From Gammaproteobacteria bacterium (GTDB taxonomy: Bacteria > Pseudomonadota > Gammaproteobacteria > Competibacterales > Competibacteraceae), in assembly GCA_020047885.1 (NCBI GenBank), contig JAIFNF010000088.1, positions 1 to 6,451 on the forward strand: a DNA stretch of 6,451 nt, written 5' to 3'. The notes beneath the pieces are model-generated. The model saw nothing but the letters and a program-made list of their open reading frames with translations, had not been told where the DNA came from and ran no database searches. Shown here in pieces: positions 6,249-6,451 of this stretch. A program made the translations under genes and the position numbers. The number at the start of each line of letters is the position of its first letter. The first letter of the stretch is position 1.

Positions 6249-6451
6249 ATGGTGTTTGGAAATTATGCCCAGCAACTTCGCCAACAGCGTCATCAGATCA
6301 GTCGCCGTTATTCGGTTCGCCAGACCGCCCAGCGTATTGGCGTCGATCCGGCGTATCTGCGCCGGGTTGAACTTGGAGATACCGCACCACCTTCCGAGGA
6401 GACTATTCAGCTCTTGGCCGCGGATTTGGGAGAAGACGCCGATTTGTTGTT
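6249..6451 (+). CDS. XRE-family helix-turn-helix regulator, N-terminal part (3' end outside window)
   Basis: Sixty-seven complete codons are visible before the window ends. The frame is closed upstream by TGA 6231-6233, and no ATG lies between it and 6249, so this ATG is the natural start. The sequence follows the common Cro/C1-type pattern: FGNYAQQLRQQRHQ (helix 1), SVRQTAQRIGV at 22-32 (helix 2), DPAYLRRVELG at 33-43 (recognition helix). Then come APPSEETIQLLAADLGEDADLL (helices 4-5), with the PPSEETI and LGEDAD features typical of this group. Relatives may be stand-alone HTH proteins or carry a C-terminal domain such as an IrrE-type peptidase; neither can be judged here. The gene sits behind the predicted sigma-54 promoter and a palindrome, so it is probably the first gene of an operon controlled by the upstream two-component pair and perhaps by itself. 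Confidence 0.85.
   Translation, partial: MVFGNYAQQLRQQRHQISRRYSVRQTAQRIGVDPAYLRRVELGDTAPPSEETIQLLAADLGEDADLL

Noticed and set aside
6110..6370. Possible 86-residue ORF beginning with a signal-peptide-like hydrophobic stretch (MFYKIIFCMVLIACPP)
   Set aside because: It begins in the AT-rich segment, has no ribosome binding site, runs across the predicted sigma-54 promoter, and its second half is an out-of-frame reading of the XRE gene, which has clear family motifs.
1..6451. CRISPR arrays, tRNA or rRNA genes, insertion sequences and attachment sites
   Set aside because: I read both strands for regularly spaced repeats, cloverleaf-like or rRNA sequence, transposase motifs and terminal repeats, and found none.

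Overview
The window looks like part of a Gram-negative proteobacterial chromosome. An outer-membrane-type beta-barrel, a CHASE2 histidine kinase and a sigma-54 activator with a Fis-type HTH all point that way, most likely to a gammaproteobacterium. That placement comes from protein style only and has low confidence. All genes I can support lie on the + strand.

Layout. (1) Positions 2-871: the 3' part of a periplasmic TPR-repeat protein, open at the left edge. (2) Positions 871-2277: a beta-barrel domain with no signal peptide of its own, joined to the TPR gene by a TGATG stop/start overlap and in a different frame. The two look like halves of one TPR-barrel gene broken near 855-870. Base composition also drops sharply at about the same place. 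(3) Positions 2302-2538: a 78-residue unknown protein with a good ribosome binding site. (4) Positions 2548-4635: a membrane histidine kinase (TM, CHASE2, three TM, coiled coil, HisKA, HATPase). (5) Positions 4622-5992: its overlapping partner, a receiver / AAA+ / Fis-HTH activator of sigma-54 RNA polymerase. (6) Positions 5993-6248: a 256-base intergenic region dense in regulatory signals. It has two TTTCA-N3-TGAAA dyads 31 bp apart, forming a perfect 16-bp inverted repeat. These are followed by an AT-rich stretch, a good -24/-12 promoter (TGGC at 6166, TTGC at 6177) and a 7-bp-arm palindrome in the predicted leader. (7) Positions 6249 to the right edge: the start of an XRE-type HTH regulator, cut by the window end.

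How it may work together. The CHASE2 kinase would sense a periplasmic signal and phosphorylate the receiver at Asp53. The activator would then bind the paired dyads and, through its GAFTGA loop, open the sigma-54 promoter in front of the XRE gene and whatever follows it. Every piece of this circuit is visible in the window. The link between them is inference. The TPR/barrel module upstream may belong to the same envelope-sensing neighbourhood, but here it appears to be decaying or rearranged. The cargo of the sigma-54 operon lies beyond the right edge.
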